From Aradus depressus (lineage: Eukaryota > Arthropoda > Insecta > Hemiptera > Aradidae): a stretch of DNA of 64,000 nucleotides. The stretch is from positions 11,658,562 to 11,722,561 of the forward strand of contig OY759217.1 in NCBI GenBank assembly GCA_963662175.1. The letters are read 5' to 3'. How positions within the stretch are numbered: position 1 is the first letter of the stretch; every line of letters starts with the position of its first letter. The notes beneath the pieces are model-generated. The model saw only the letters and a list, made by a program, of their open reading frames with translations, was not told the origin of the DNA and did no database searches. The position numbers were made by a program, and so were the translations under genes. Below are positions 22,367-34,303 of the stretch, piece by piece.

Positions 22367-25023
22367 TAGATTTAATATTTGTTAAAACTGATAGAGAACG
22401 ACCGGATTACCTGAATCCTACACAAAAATCAAAATAAAAATGTTTTTCAAAAAATTCACGCTATTTAACGGTTTATAGGCTTAATAATTGTTAAAACTGA
22501 TACGACAGAATCAGATATATCCGAAAAGTCCCATCCGACGGACGACGTGCTCAAGGCTATTTTCAACCTAAGTGAAATTTCACCTAACCAGGTTTATTTA
22601 CATAACATACGTCTCATTATCGAGTACCTCACATTCGAAAAAGTCCAGGATCATCGCTTAAAGTCCCATCCGAAGGACGACGTGCTCAAAGTGTTTTTCA
22701 ACTTCCCGATTGAAACATCTGACCTAAGTGCCTCAGCTAGATTTCTAAGTGGCGATCCTGAGCTCGGTAGACTCCATTCTTGAAATTTCTCGCTTTTTAA
22801 CGGTTTATAGATTTAATATTTGTTAAAACTGATAGAGAACGACCGGATTATCTGAATCCTACACAAAAATCAAAATAAAAATGTTTTTCAAAAAATTTGC
22901 GCTATTTAACGGTTTATAGGCTTAATAATTGTTAAAACTGATACGAGAGATTCAGATTTATCCGGAAAGTCCCATCCGAAGGACGACGTGCTCAAGGCTA
23001 TTTTCAACCTAAGTGATATTTCACCTACCCAGGTTTATTTACATAACATACGTCTCATTATCGAGTACCTCACATTCGAAAAAGCCCTGGATCATCGCTT
23101 AAAGTCCCATCCGAAGGACGACGTGCTCAAAGTGTTTTTTAACTTCCCGATTGAAACATCTGACCTAAGTGCCTCAACTAGATTTCTAAGTGGCGATCCT
23201 GAGCTCGGTAGACTCCATTCTTGAAATTTCTCGCTTTTTAACGGTTTATAGATTTAATATTTGTTAAAACTGTTAGAGAACGACCGGATTATCTGAATCC
23301 TACACAAAAATCAAAATAAAAATGTTTTTCAAAACATTTGCGCTATTTAACGGTTTATAGGCTTAATAATTGTTAAAACTGATACGACAGAATCAGATAT
23401 ATCCGAAAAGTCCCATCCGACGGACGACGTGCTCAAGGCTATTTTCAACCTAAGTGAAATTTCACCTAACCAGGTTTATTTACATAACATACGTCTCATT
23501 ATCGAGTACCTCACATTCGAAAAAGCCCTGGATCATCGCTTAAAGTCCCATCCGAAGGACGACGTGCTCAAAGTGTTTTTTAACTTCCCGATTGAAACAT
23601 CTGACCTAAGTGCCTCAGCTAGATTTCTAGGTGGCGATCCTGAGCTCGGTAGACTCCATTCTTCAAATTTCTCGCTTTTTAACGGTTTATAGATTGAATA
23701 TTTGTTAAAACTGATAGAGAACGACCGGATTATCTGAATCCTACACAAAAATCAAAATAAAAATGTTTTTCAAAAAATTTGCGCTATTTAACGGTTTATA
23801 GGCTTAATAATTGTTAAAACTGATACGAGAGATTCAGATTTATCCGGAAAGTTCCATCCGAAGGACGACGTGCTCAAGGCTATTTTCAACCTAAGTGATA
23901 TTTCACCTACCCAGGTTTATTTACATAACATACGTCTCATTATCGAGTACCTCACATTCGAAAAAGCCCTGGATCATCGCTTAAAGTCCCATCCGAAGGA
24001 CGACGTGCTCAAAGTGTTTTTTAACTTCCCGATTGAAACATCTGACCTAAGTGCCTCAACTAGATTTCTAAGTGGCGATCCTGAGCTCGGTAGACTCCAT
24101 TCTTGAAATTTCTCGCTTTTTAACGGTTTATAGATTTAATATTTGTTAAAACTGATAGAGAACGACCGGATTATCTGAATCCTACACAAAAATCAAAATA
24201 AAAATGTTTTCCAAAACATTTGCGCTATTTAACGGTTTATAGGCTTAATAATTGTTAAAACTGATACGACAGATTCAGATTTATCCGGAAAGTCCAATCC
24301 GAAGGACGACGTGCTCAAGGCTATTTTCAACCTAAGTGAAATTTCACCTACCCAGGTTTATTTACATAACATACGTCTCATTATCGAGTACCTCACATTC
24401 GAAAAAGTCCTGGAACATCGCTTAAAGTCCCATCCGAAGGACGACGTGCTCATAGTTATTTTTCACTTCCCGATTAAAACATCTGACCTAAGTGCCTCAG
24501 CTAGATTTCTAAGTGGCGATCCTGAGCTCGGTAGACTCCATTCTTCTAATTTCTCGCTTTTTAACGGTTTATAGATTAAATATTTGTTAAAACTGATAGA
24601 GAACGACCGGATTATCTGAACCCCACACAAAAATCAAAATGAAAATGTTTTTCAAAAAATTTGCGCTATTTAACGGTTTATAGGCTTAATAATTGTTAAA
24701 ACTGATACTACAGATTCAGATATATCCGGAAAGTCCCATCCGAAGGACGACGTGCTCAAGGCTTTCAACCTAAGTGGAAATTGACTTACCCAGGTTTATT
24801 TACATAACATACGTCTCATTATCGAGTACCTCACATTCGAAAAAGCCCTGGATCATCGCTTAATGTCCCATCCGAAGGACGAAGTGCTCAAAGTTATTTT
24901 TAACTTCCCGATTAAAACATCTGACCTAAGTGCCTCAGCTAGATTTCTAAGTGGCGATCCTGAGCTCGGTAGACTCCATTCTTCAAATTTCTTGCTTTTT
25001 AACGGTTTATAGATTTAATATTT
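22367..25023 (+). repeat. 441-bp satellite array 2 (six units)
   Basis: Equivalent points lie at 22547, 22988, 23429, 23870 and 24311, exactly 441 bp apart, with a sixth unit near 24750. Subtypes run B-C-B-C-D-A, so the higher-order order differs from array 1. Identity between same-subtype units is very high even across arrays, which suggests recent unequal exchange or a segmental duplication that included the neighbouring Helitron. Confidence 0.92.
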
Positions 25024-25200
25024 GTTAACTGACAGAGCCATAGAGTGTGCTGGTTTCGGATTATGCCAACGTCAGCACAACGTTCAGACTGACTTTAAAT
25101 ATGGTGACACCGATCCACTATGGAAGAAAAATGCCAAAAAAAAATAAGATGTATGTATAGATATGAACACAAATTAAAACTTGTGTACATTGTGATATAA
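25024..25200 (-). repeat. second copy of the Penelope-like end segment
   Basis: It is almost identical to 19068-19244 and again sits between the end of a satellite array and a Helitron 5' end. The motif equivalent to 19091-19122 is at 25047-25078. Confidence 0.55.
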
Positions 25201-28200
25201 TCTATATTAATAAAGCTGAAACGGGGTTTGTTTGTTTGTTTGTATGTTTGTTTGTATGTATGTATGTATGTATGTATGTATGTATGTATGTATGTTTGTT
25301 CCAGCATCACGCCCAAACCGCTGGACGGATTTTTATGAAACTTCCCATGTAGCATTCTTTTGAGCCCGATTGAATAATAGGCTATGTGGCGTCCCAAAAT
25401 TTTGATCGGGAGGGGGGGTTGTAAGGGGGGCCTAAGTATATAAATAGTGCTAACTCATTAACTAATGGTCGAATTGTCATGAAATTTCACACGTAGTCTT
25501 TTTAAAAGCCAAACAAGAAAAAAAGGTGTGTGGCGTCCCAAAGTTTTGAACGGGAGGGGGGGTTGTAAGGGGGGCCTAAGTATATAAATAGTGCTAACTC
25601 ATTAACTAATGGTCAAATTGTCATGAAATTTCACACGTAGTCTTTTTAAAAGCCAAACAGGAAAAAAAGGTGTGTGGCGTCCCAATGTTTTGATCGGGAG
25701 GGGGGGTTGTAAGGGGGGCCTAAGTATAAATATAGAGCTAACTCTTTAACAGTTGGTCGGATTGTCACGAAGTTTCACATGTAGTATTCCTGAAGACCAA
25801 ATAAAAAAAATAGGCGGTGTGACGGCTCAAAATTTTTTACGAGAGGGGGGTAGTGGGGGGGCCTAAGTATAAATATAGAGCTAACTCATTAACTAATGGG
25901 CGAATCGTCATGAACTTTCACATGTAGTATTTTTAAAAGCCAAATAGGAAAAAAAGGTGTGTGGCGTCCCAAAGTTTTGAACGGGAGGGGGGGTTGTGGG
26001 GGGGGCCTAAGTATAAATATAGAGCTAACTCTTTAACGGTTGATCGTATTGTCATGAATCGGATTGTCATGAATTTCACATGTAGTAGTAGTAACTATGT
26101 ATTCGCTGTGGGGTTCACTGTTGCAAGACATTTACTAGCTGTGATGTCCAGCGTTCCTAATATCGTACTAGCTGTGGGGTCCGCTGTTGCAAGGCACTTA
26201 CTAGCTGTAGTGCTCAGCCCCAGCGTTCCTAACTATGTACTGGCTGTGGGGTTCGCTGCTGCAAGGCACCTACAAGACATTTACTAGCTGTGATGCCCAG
26301 CGTTTCTATTTACGTACTAGCTGTGGGGTCTGCTGTTGCAAGGCGCTAGCAGTGTGGACCAGCGTATTTCCCTACGTAGGTACTAGCCGTGGGGTCCGCC
26401 GTTGCAAAACTCATACTAGCTGTGATGCCCTGTGGTTCTAACTACATACTATCTGTGGGGTTCGCAGTTGCAAGGCACCTACTACCTGTAGGGCCCAGCG
26501 TTCCTAAAAACGTACTAGCTGTGGGGTCCGTCGTTGCAAAAGCATACTAGCTGTGATGCCCAGGGTTCCTAATATCGTACTAGCTGTGGGGTCCGTTGTT
26601 GCGAGGCATTTACTAGCTGTAGTGCCCAGCGTTCCTAACTTCGTACTAGCTGTGGGGTCCGCTGTTGCGAGGCACATACTAGCTGTGGTGACCAGCGTTC
26701 CTAACGTTGGTCGGATTGTCACAAAATTTCACATGTAGTATTTTTAAAATCCAAATAGAAATATAAGATGTGTGGCGACCCAAAGTTTTGAACGGGAGGG
26801 GAGGTTGTGGGGATAGGCCTAAGTATAAATATAGTGCTGGCTCATTAACGGTTGGTCAGATTGTCACGAAATTTCACATGTAGTATTTCTGAAAGTCAAA
26901 TAGGAAAATAGGCGGTGTGACGGCTCAAAATTTTGTAAAGGAGGGGGGGTAGTAGCGGGGGGGCCTAAGTATAAATATAGTGCTAGCTCAATAACGGTTG
27001 GTCGTATTGTCATGGAATTTCACATGTAGTATTCTTAAAAGCCAAATAGAAATATAGGGTGTATATCACAAAATTTTGAACGGGAGGGTGGGTTGATGGG
27101 GGCCTAAGTATAAGTATAGTGATGTCATTAACGGATGATCGGATTGTCACGAAATTTCACATGTAGTATTCATAAAGGCCAAATAGAAAAATAGGGTGTG
27201 ACGTCAAAAAATTGTGAACGGGAGGGGGGGTATGGGGGTAGGCCTAAATTTGAAGATAGTGATAGGTCATTAACGGATGATCGGATTGTCATGGAATTTC
27301 ACATGTACTATTATTGATGGCCAAATAGAAAAATACACTAGCTGTGATGCCCAGTGGTTCTAACTACGTACTAGCTGTGGGGTCCGCCGTTACAAAAACA
27401 TACTAGCTGTGATGCCCAGCGTTTCTAACTAGGTACTAGCGGTGGGGTCCGCCGTTGCAGAACACATACTAGCTGTGATGCTGAGCGTTTCTAACTACGT
27501 ACTAGCTGTGGGGTCCGCCGTTGCAAAACACATACTAGCTGTGATGCCCAGTGGTTCTAACTACATACTAACTGTGGGGTCCGCTGTTGCAAAGCACTTA
27601 CTAGCTGTGATGCCCAGCGTTCCTAATTACGTACTAGCTGTGGGGGCCGCTGTTGCGAGGCACATACTAGCTGTGATGCCCTGTGGTTCTAACTACATAC
27701 TATCTGTGGGCTCCGCAGTTGCAAGGCACCTACTAGCTGTAGGGCCCAGCGTTCCTAAAACGTACTAGCTGTGGGGTCCGCCGTTGCAAAAACATACTAG
27801 CGGTGATGCCCAGCGTTTCTAATTAGGTACTAGCGGTGGGGTCCGCCATTGCAGAACACATACTAGCTGTGATGCTGAGCGTTTCTAACTACGTACTAGC
27901 TGTGGGGTCCGCCGTTGCAAAAACATACTAGCGGTGATGCCCAGCGTTTCAAATTAGGTACTAGCGGTGGGGTCCGCCGTTGCAGAACACATACTAGCTG
28001 TGATGCTGAGCGTTTCTAACTACGTACTAGCTGTGGGGTCCGCTGTTGCAAGGCACTTACTAGCTGTGATGCCCAGCGTTCCTAATTTCGTACTAGATGT
28101 GGGGTCCGCTGTTGCGAGGCTCATACTAGCTGTGGTGACCAGCGTTCCTAACTACGTACCTGCTGTGGGGTCCGCCGTCGCAAGGCACATACTAGCTGTG

Positions 28201-28588
28201 ATGCCCAGCGTTTCTAACTAGGTACTAGCGGTGGGGTCCGCCGTTGCAAGGCATATACTACCTGTGGTGCCCAGCGTTCCTAACTACGTACTAGCTGTGG
28301 TGCCCAGCGTTGCAAGGCACATACTAGCTGTGGTCAAAACGTTCTTATGTACGCACTGCCTAGGACGTCCAGCGATGCTAAGTATTCACTAGCTGTCGTT
28401 TCCGCAGTTGAAAGGCGCATACTAGCTGTGGTGCCCAGGGATCCTAAAAAATTACTAGCGTTACTACAGTTGAATTCCGTATGAATAATTAAAAATTATA
28501 ACATCACTGTCGAGGAACTGAATAGCCTTATAGGAGATATTGGGAGAAATGTCAAAGTTCCCCGGGCAACGCCGGGTATTACTGCTAG
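25201..28588 (+). mobile_element. non-autonomous Helitron 5 (~3.4 kb)
   Basis: It is preceded by A and starts with the standard leader, followed by a (GTAT)n microsatellite at about 25222-25295. It then alternates G-rich units (25400-26050), a 66-bp-type array (26080-26710), a second set of G-rich units (26720-27330) and a second 66-bp array (27335-28320). It ends with the conserved 3' block, hairpin and CTAG at 28585-28588. The doubled module order suggests internal fusion of two Helitrons. The next Helitron starts at the next base. Confidence 0.87.
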
Positions 28589-31032
28589 TCTATATTAATA
28601 AAGCTGAAACGGGGTTTGTTTGTTTGTATGTTTGTTCCAGCATCACGCCCAAACGGCTGGACGGATCGTCATGAAATTTCACATGTAGTATTTTTATAAG
28701 CCAAATAGCAAAAAAACGTGTGTGGCGTCCCAAAGTTTTGAACGGGAGGGGGGTTGTGGGGGGGCCTAAATATAAATATAGAGCTAACTCATTAACTAAT
28801 GGGCGAATTGTCATGAAATTTCAAATGTAGTATTCTTAGAAGCCAAATAGAAAAAAAAGGTGTGTGGCGTCCCAAAGTTTTGAACGGGAGGGGGGGTTGT
28901 GGGGGGGCCTAAGTATGAATATAGAGCTAACTCATTAATTAATGGTCGAATTGTCACGAAATTTCACATGTAGTATTCCTGAAGGCCAAATAGAAAAATA
29001 AGGTGTGTGGCGTCCCAATGTTTTCATCGGGAGGGGGGGTTGTAAGGGGGGCCTAAGTATATAAATAGTGCTAACACATTAACGGTTGGTCGTATTGTCA
29101 TGAAATTTCACATGTAGTAATTTTAAAAGCCAGATAGGAAAAAAAGGTGTGTGGCGTCCCAAAGTTTTGATCGGGAGGGGGGGTTGTAAGGGGGGCCTAA
29201 GTATAAATATAGAGCTAACTCTTTAACAGTTGGTCGGATTGTCACGAAGTTTCACATGTAGTATTCCTGAAGACCAAATAAAAAAATAGGCGGTGTGACG
29301 GCTCAAACTTTTTTACGCGAGGGGGGGTTGTGGGGGGGCCTAAGTATAAATATAGAGCTAACTCATTAACTAATGGGCGAATCGTCATGAAATTTCACAT
29401 GTAGTATTTTTAAAAGCCAAATAGCAAAAAAAGGTGTGTGGCGTCCCAAAGTTTTGAACGGGAGGGGGGTTGTGGGGGGGCCTAAGTATAAATATAGAGC
29501 TAACTCCTTAACTAATGGGTGAATCGTCATGAAATTTCACATGTAGTATTTTTAAAAGCCAAATAGGAAAAAAAGGTGTGTGGCGTCCCAAAGTTTTGAA
29601 CGGGAGGGGGGGTTGTGGGGGGGCCTTAGTATAAATATAGAGCTAACTCTTTAACAGTTGGTCGGATTGTCACGAAGTTTCACATGTAGTATTCCTGAAG
29701 ACCAAATAAAAAAATAGGCGGTGTGACGGCTCAAACTTTTTTACGCGAGGGGGGGTTGTGGGGGGGCCTAAGTATAAATATAGAGCTAACTCATTAACTA
29801 ATGGGCGAATCGTCATGAAATTTCACATGGAGTATTCCTGAAGACCAAGTAGAAAAATAAGGTGTGGCGTTCCAAAGTTTTGAACGGGAGGGGGGGTTGT
29901 GGGGGGGCCTATGTATAAATATAGAGCTAACTCTTTAACGGTTGGTCGGATTGTCACGAAATTTCACATGGAGTATTCCTGAAGACGAAATAGAAAAACA
30001 AGGTGTGTGGCGTTCCAAAGTTTCGACCGGGAGGGGGGGTTGTAAGGGAGGCCTAAGTATATAAATAGTGCTAACTCATCAACTAATGGTCGAATTGTCA
30101 TGAAATTTCACATATAGTATTCCTAAAGGTCAAATAGAAATATTAGGTGTGTGACGGCCCACAATTTTGAACAGGAAGGAGGGTTGTGGGGGGGGCTAAA
30201 TATACATATAGAGTTAGATCATTAACGGTTGGTCGTATTGTCACGAAATTTCGCATATATTATTCCTGAAGGCCAAATAGAAAAATAAGGTGTGTGGCGT
30301 CCCGAAGTTTTGAACGGGTGGCGGGGTTGAGGGGGAGGGGGACTAAGTATAAATATAGAGCTAGCTCATTAACTGTTGATCGTATTGTCATGAATCGGAT
30401 TGTCATGAATATCACATGTAGTAGTAGTAACTATGTATTCGCTATGTATTCGCTATAGGGTTCCTAATATCGTACTAGCTGTGGGGTCCGTTGTTGCAAG
30501 GCATTTACTAGCTGTAGTGCCCAGCGTTCCTAACTATGTACTAGCCGTGGGGTCCGCTGTTGCAAGGCACTTAATAGCTGTGATGCCCAGCGTATTTAAC
30601 TACGTACTAGCTGTGGGGTCCGCTGTTGCGAGGCACATACTAGCTGTGGTGACCAGCGTTCCTAACTACGTACTAGCTGTTGGGTCCGCCGTCGCAAGGA
30701 CATACTAGCTATGATGCCCAGCATTCCCAACTACGTACTAGCAAGCCACATACTAGCTGTGGTCGCAAACGTCAATAAGTACACACTGACTAGGACGTCC
30801 AGCGATGCTAAGTATTCACTAGCCGCCGTTGAAAGGCGCATACTAGCTGTGGCGCCCAGGGGTCGTAAAAACTTACTATCGTTACAACAGCTGAAGGACT
30901 ATAAGCCTTAGTCCGTACGAATAATTGAAAATTATAACATCATGATTGTACTGTCGAGGAACTGAATAGCGTTATAGAAGATATTGGGAGAAAAATCAAA
31001 GTTCCCTGGGCAACGCCGGGTATTACTGCTAG
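28589..31032 (+). mobile_element. non-autonomous Helitron 6 (~2.4 kb)
   Basis: It starts directly after the CTAG of Helitron 5. It carries about 13 G-rich units (28680-30380), a short 66-bp-type array (30420-30800), the conserved 3' block, hairpin and CTAG at 31029-31032, followed by T. The right flank is an I7 interspersed repeat, consistent with insertion at an A/T site. No protein is encoded. Confidence 0.88.
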
Positions 31033-31170
31033 TTAGTGAATAAATATATGAAGTTGCATTTTGTTTTAAAACGAAACATGAACAATCAATGAATGAAGAA
31101 AAAAGACGATCAGATGTTCGAATGGTATGGAACAGTCTAGGAGTGAGAGAAGTGTTTTTAGGCTTATATT
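31033..31170 (+). repeat. I7 interspersed repeat, partial
   Basis: It matches 'tagtgaataaatatatgaag', 'gttttaaaacgaaa' and 'gacgatcag' of the other copies, but its 5' part is missing because the Helitron block ends here. Confidence 0.6.
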
Positions 31171-31575
31171 ATAGGGGTGGTTATGCAGTCACACAAAAAA
31201 AAAATAGTATCCTATATTAATCTACTAAATGACTTCCCCAGCTCGACAACCGTTCATAATTTTTGAAAGGTTAGCTTACAAAATGGTGGTGGTAAAGCTC
31301 CACGAAATATAACGAAATTGAATTACAAAATGAGTACACCATTTGATGCCCCCTCACTATGAAACCAATGTTGACTGTTTGAGTTGTTCACCAATTTTGT
31401 GGACACTACTTATACGAGAGAAGTCTCTCTGTTTCAAGGAACATTCTCAAAGTTAAATTTTGATGGTTTCATGTCCGAAGGGCAAACGGCGGTTTTATAT
31501 TTCCGACTTCAAAGAACACGATTTGAATTGCATTAACTTCAACAGACTTTACATTACTTATCTATCAATCTTTGA
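31171..31575. other. no recognised feature
   Basis: The sequence has no shared repeat apart from a short A-tract at 31194-31204. A 73-codon frame (31460-31681) runs into the following SINE and is not a gene. Confidence 0.35.
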
Positions 31576-31900
31576 GGGTGCTGGTACTCAGTGGTATGCG
31601 TGCTTGTCTTCTGAGCTCAAGATCGTGGGTTTGAAACCCGACCGAGGCCCTTTAGTTTATTTTATCTGGGAGGTAAAATAAACTTAAGCACGCCGTCCTT
31701 CGGATGGGACGTTAAGCGGTGGTCCCGAGCCTGTACGATGTCAGGTACTCGTTAAAAACCCCTACCCTAGGTGAATAAAAATTTAGGACTCCCACAGTAG
31801 AGTCGGGCTCATGTCCACCAGAGTGACGAAAGAGCGCTCTGGTAGTAGGCGATATGACCTCATAGTTAAAGCCCGGGCATGAGTCATAAAACCTAACCTT
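31576..31900 (+). mobile_element. tRNA-derived SINE (S1), near full length
   Basis: The head is tRNA-like, with an A-box 'tactcagtggta' and B-box 'ggtttgaaaccc'. The body contains 'cgccgtccttcggatggg', 'acgttaagcggtggtcccg' and 'tgtacgatgtcaggtactcg'. The tail is 'gagtcataaaacctaacc'. Imperfect repeats flank it (ttatctatcaat / ttatatatcaaat). Such SINEs are transcribed by RNA polymerase III and moved by a partner LINE. No tail shared with the LINE fragments in this window is visible. Confidence 0.88.
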
Positions 31901-32938
31901 ATATATCAAATTCTGTTGACCTTTTCCTAAGGAAGAGTGGCAACTTGTAGATAGGCGCGGGTCTATGGGGAGGGTTGGGAAGAAGTGATACAAAAACTTG
32001 ACTTGATTAAATAGGAAATGTGTTTAAAATATATATATATATATAGTAATTCAAAAAATGAGAAATAAATAGATAAATTATTGAAAAATAATAAAGAAAT
32101 GACGTGAATTAGTTTTTAATTAGGTTTTCGCTCTCCCTCAGAAGCCCCAATGTAAGTCAAATACTGATTTTTGGCAAAAACGCACGATGTATATAGCTGC
32201 AGAACAAAAACTTGATTATTTAATTGGTGCTGCGCCATCCTTGGTTAAGCCCCCTCAAATAACAACTACATAATTAACTACATTACGAGTTGGCTGATTC
32301 TGATTATGTACAGAAAGTTTCAAACCAATCAGTCGACGCCTTCTTTAGCCAATGAAAGAAGTTAGTCCGAGTTCTAGTCTTCCCGGTGTCCTCCCCTTTA
32401 TCGTCCAATCTTCCACCAATTGGAGAAAAGTTTTCTAATTGAACTTTTAAATCAATTCAGAAGAATCTTTGGTAACACGAAAACAAAGAACAAAACAAAA
32501 AAAATAAGGAGCTGGAAAATTTCATATCGATGTTAGGAACCTGATGATATCACTGTTTGTTTACAACTTGTAAACATACATCACTGTTTGTTTATGATTT
32601 GTAAACAAACCTTTCCTTTTTATGATTTGTAAACAAACATATTCTTCGTTTCACGCTGAAATGGCCTTAGTTGTTTGTGCTTTCCAATTATACGAAAAAC
32701 CGTTAATGAACCTTATATCTCGGATCGAGCATGGACTTTTTTCTCCATCCCTGAAAGAATAAGTGAAACTCCCCTTCCTCTCATATAAAACACCAGTTAT
32801 AAAAATATATCGGTGAATCACCGGTTTTGCAGTACGAATAAAAGAAGAAAAAGTTACTAACCTGCTTAAAGTTACTAATCTGCTTAGAGTTACTAATCTG
32901 TGTAAAGTTACACCGGGCGATGCCGGGTAATCTGCTAG
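31901..32938. other. AT-rich region ending in a second type of Helitron 3' end
   Basis: It holds an (AT)n tract at 32028-32045 and repeated 'tttgtaaacaaac' / 'gtttgtttatga' inverted motifs at 32553-32640. The last ~40 bases carry the hairpin CCGGG-cgatg-CCGGG-like structure and end 'aatctgctag' followed by T, a Helitron-type terminus. I could not identify the matching 5' TC end. Confidence 0.5.
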
Positions 32939-32954
32939 TAGTCAGTCAAGTCAC

Positions 32955-34294
32955 AGTCAACTCTCGATAAGTCGAACAAATTCTCTGGTCCCATGTCATA
33001 TAACGTAAATATTACCTCAATAAGTCGAATATGGGCCAAATACCAGGACCAATGCGTAAATAAGTCGAACTGAGAAAAGAGCCTTATCACCTCTATAAGT
33101 CGAACCGAGAAAAGGGTCTCTGAGGGGACTTCCACCGCTATGAGTCGAACTCTTTAGCGTCAACACCTCTATAAGTCGAACCGAGAAAAGGGCCTCTGAG
33201 GGGACTTCCACCGCTATGAGTCGAACTTTTGAGCGTCAACACCTCTATAAGTCGAACTGTGAAAAGGGCCTCTGAGGGGACTTCCACCGCTATGAGTCGA
33301 ACTCTTGAGCGTCAACACCTCTATAAGTCGAACTGTGAAAAGGGCCTCTGAGGGGACTTCCACCGCTATGAGTCGAACTCTTGAGCGTCATCACCTCTAT
33401 AAGTCGAACCGAGAAAAGTGCCTCTGAGGGGACTTCCACCGGTATTAGTCGAACTCTTGAGCGACAACACCTCTATAAGTCGAACCGAGAAAAGGGTCTC
33501 TGAGGGGACTTCCACCGCTATGAGTCGAACTCTTTAGCGTCAACACCTCTATAAGTCGAACCGAGAAAAGGGTCTCTGAGGGGACTTCCACCGCTATGAG
33601 TCGAACTCTTTAGCGTCAACACCTCTATAAGTCGAACCGAGAAAAGGGCCTCTGAGGGGACTTCCACCGCTATGAGTCGAACTCTTGAGCGTCAACACCT
33701 CTATAAGTCGAACTGTGAAAAGGGCCTCTGAGGGGACTTCCACCGCTATGAGTCGAACTCTTGAGCGTCAACACCTCTATAAGTCGAACTGTGAAAAGGG
33801 CCTCTGAGGGGACTTCCACCGCTATGAGTCGAACTCTTGAGCGTCATCACCTCTATAAGTCGAACCGAGAAAAGGGCCTCTGACGGGACTTCCACCGCTA
33901 TGAGTCGAACTCTTGAGCATCATCACCTCTATAAGTAGAACTTTTGAGCGTCATCACCGAATTCGTGAAGTGGAGGAAGGAGAAAAAAGTAAGGCGGTTA
34001 TTCCCAGAGAATTTGGGATCCCCCCAACACACTTTTTACTATTATGAATAATATTCAAAAAAAAAATGGGGACTATTTCAAAGGCACAGAAAAATGATTT
34101 ACATTTGTATGTATTAATATATATTTATACATATTCTTAATACACTTTTTTTTACTTTACAGTACGTATATTACACAATAATCTTCCTTAAGTCCAACAT
34201 CAACCTCGGTAAATCGAACTTTGGTAAGTCGATTTGTAGATAAGTCGAACAATTTTGCCCAGTCCCTAGAAGTTCGACTTATCGAGAGTTGACT
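32955..34294. mobile_element. Tigger/pogo-like non-autonomous element with TIR-derived satellite
   Basis: The ends are inverted repeats with the tip 'agtcaactctcgataagt' (32955 on) and its complement (to 34294). This resembles the CAGT...-type termini of Tigger/pogo elements. The interior (about 33088-33950) is a tandem array of 76-bp units, about 12 copies. Each unit has two 'ctataagtcgaac' / 'ctatgagtcgaac' modules, the same AAGTCGAAC word found in the TIR. No transposase is present. A TA duplication is visible only on the right side. Confidence 0.8.
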
Positions 34295-34303
34295 ATATGT
34301 ATT

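Noticed and set aside
16590..24574. 78-87-codon frames in each 441-bp unit (MLKAIFNLS...) as a gene family
   Set aside because: The frame falls on SINE-derived sequence, including the tRNA-like head. Several units lack it through a 5-bp deletion, and there is no upstream or downstream gene structure.
33088..33950. CRISPR array
   Set aside because: The 76-bp units have no unique spacers between short repeats; the whole unit is repeated and it sits between transposon TIRs in a eukaryotic genome.
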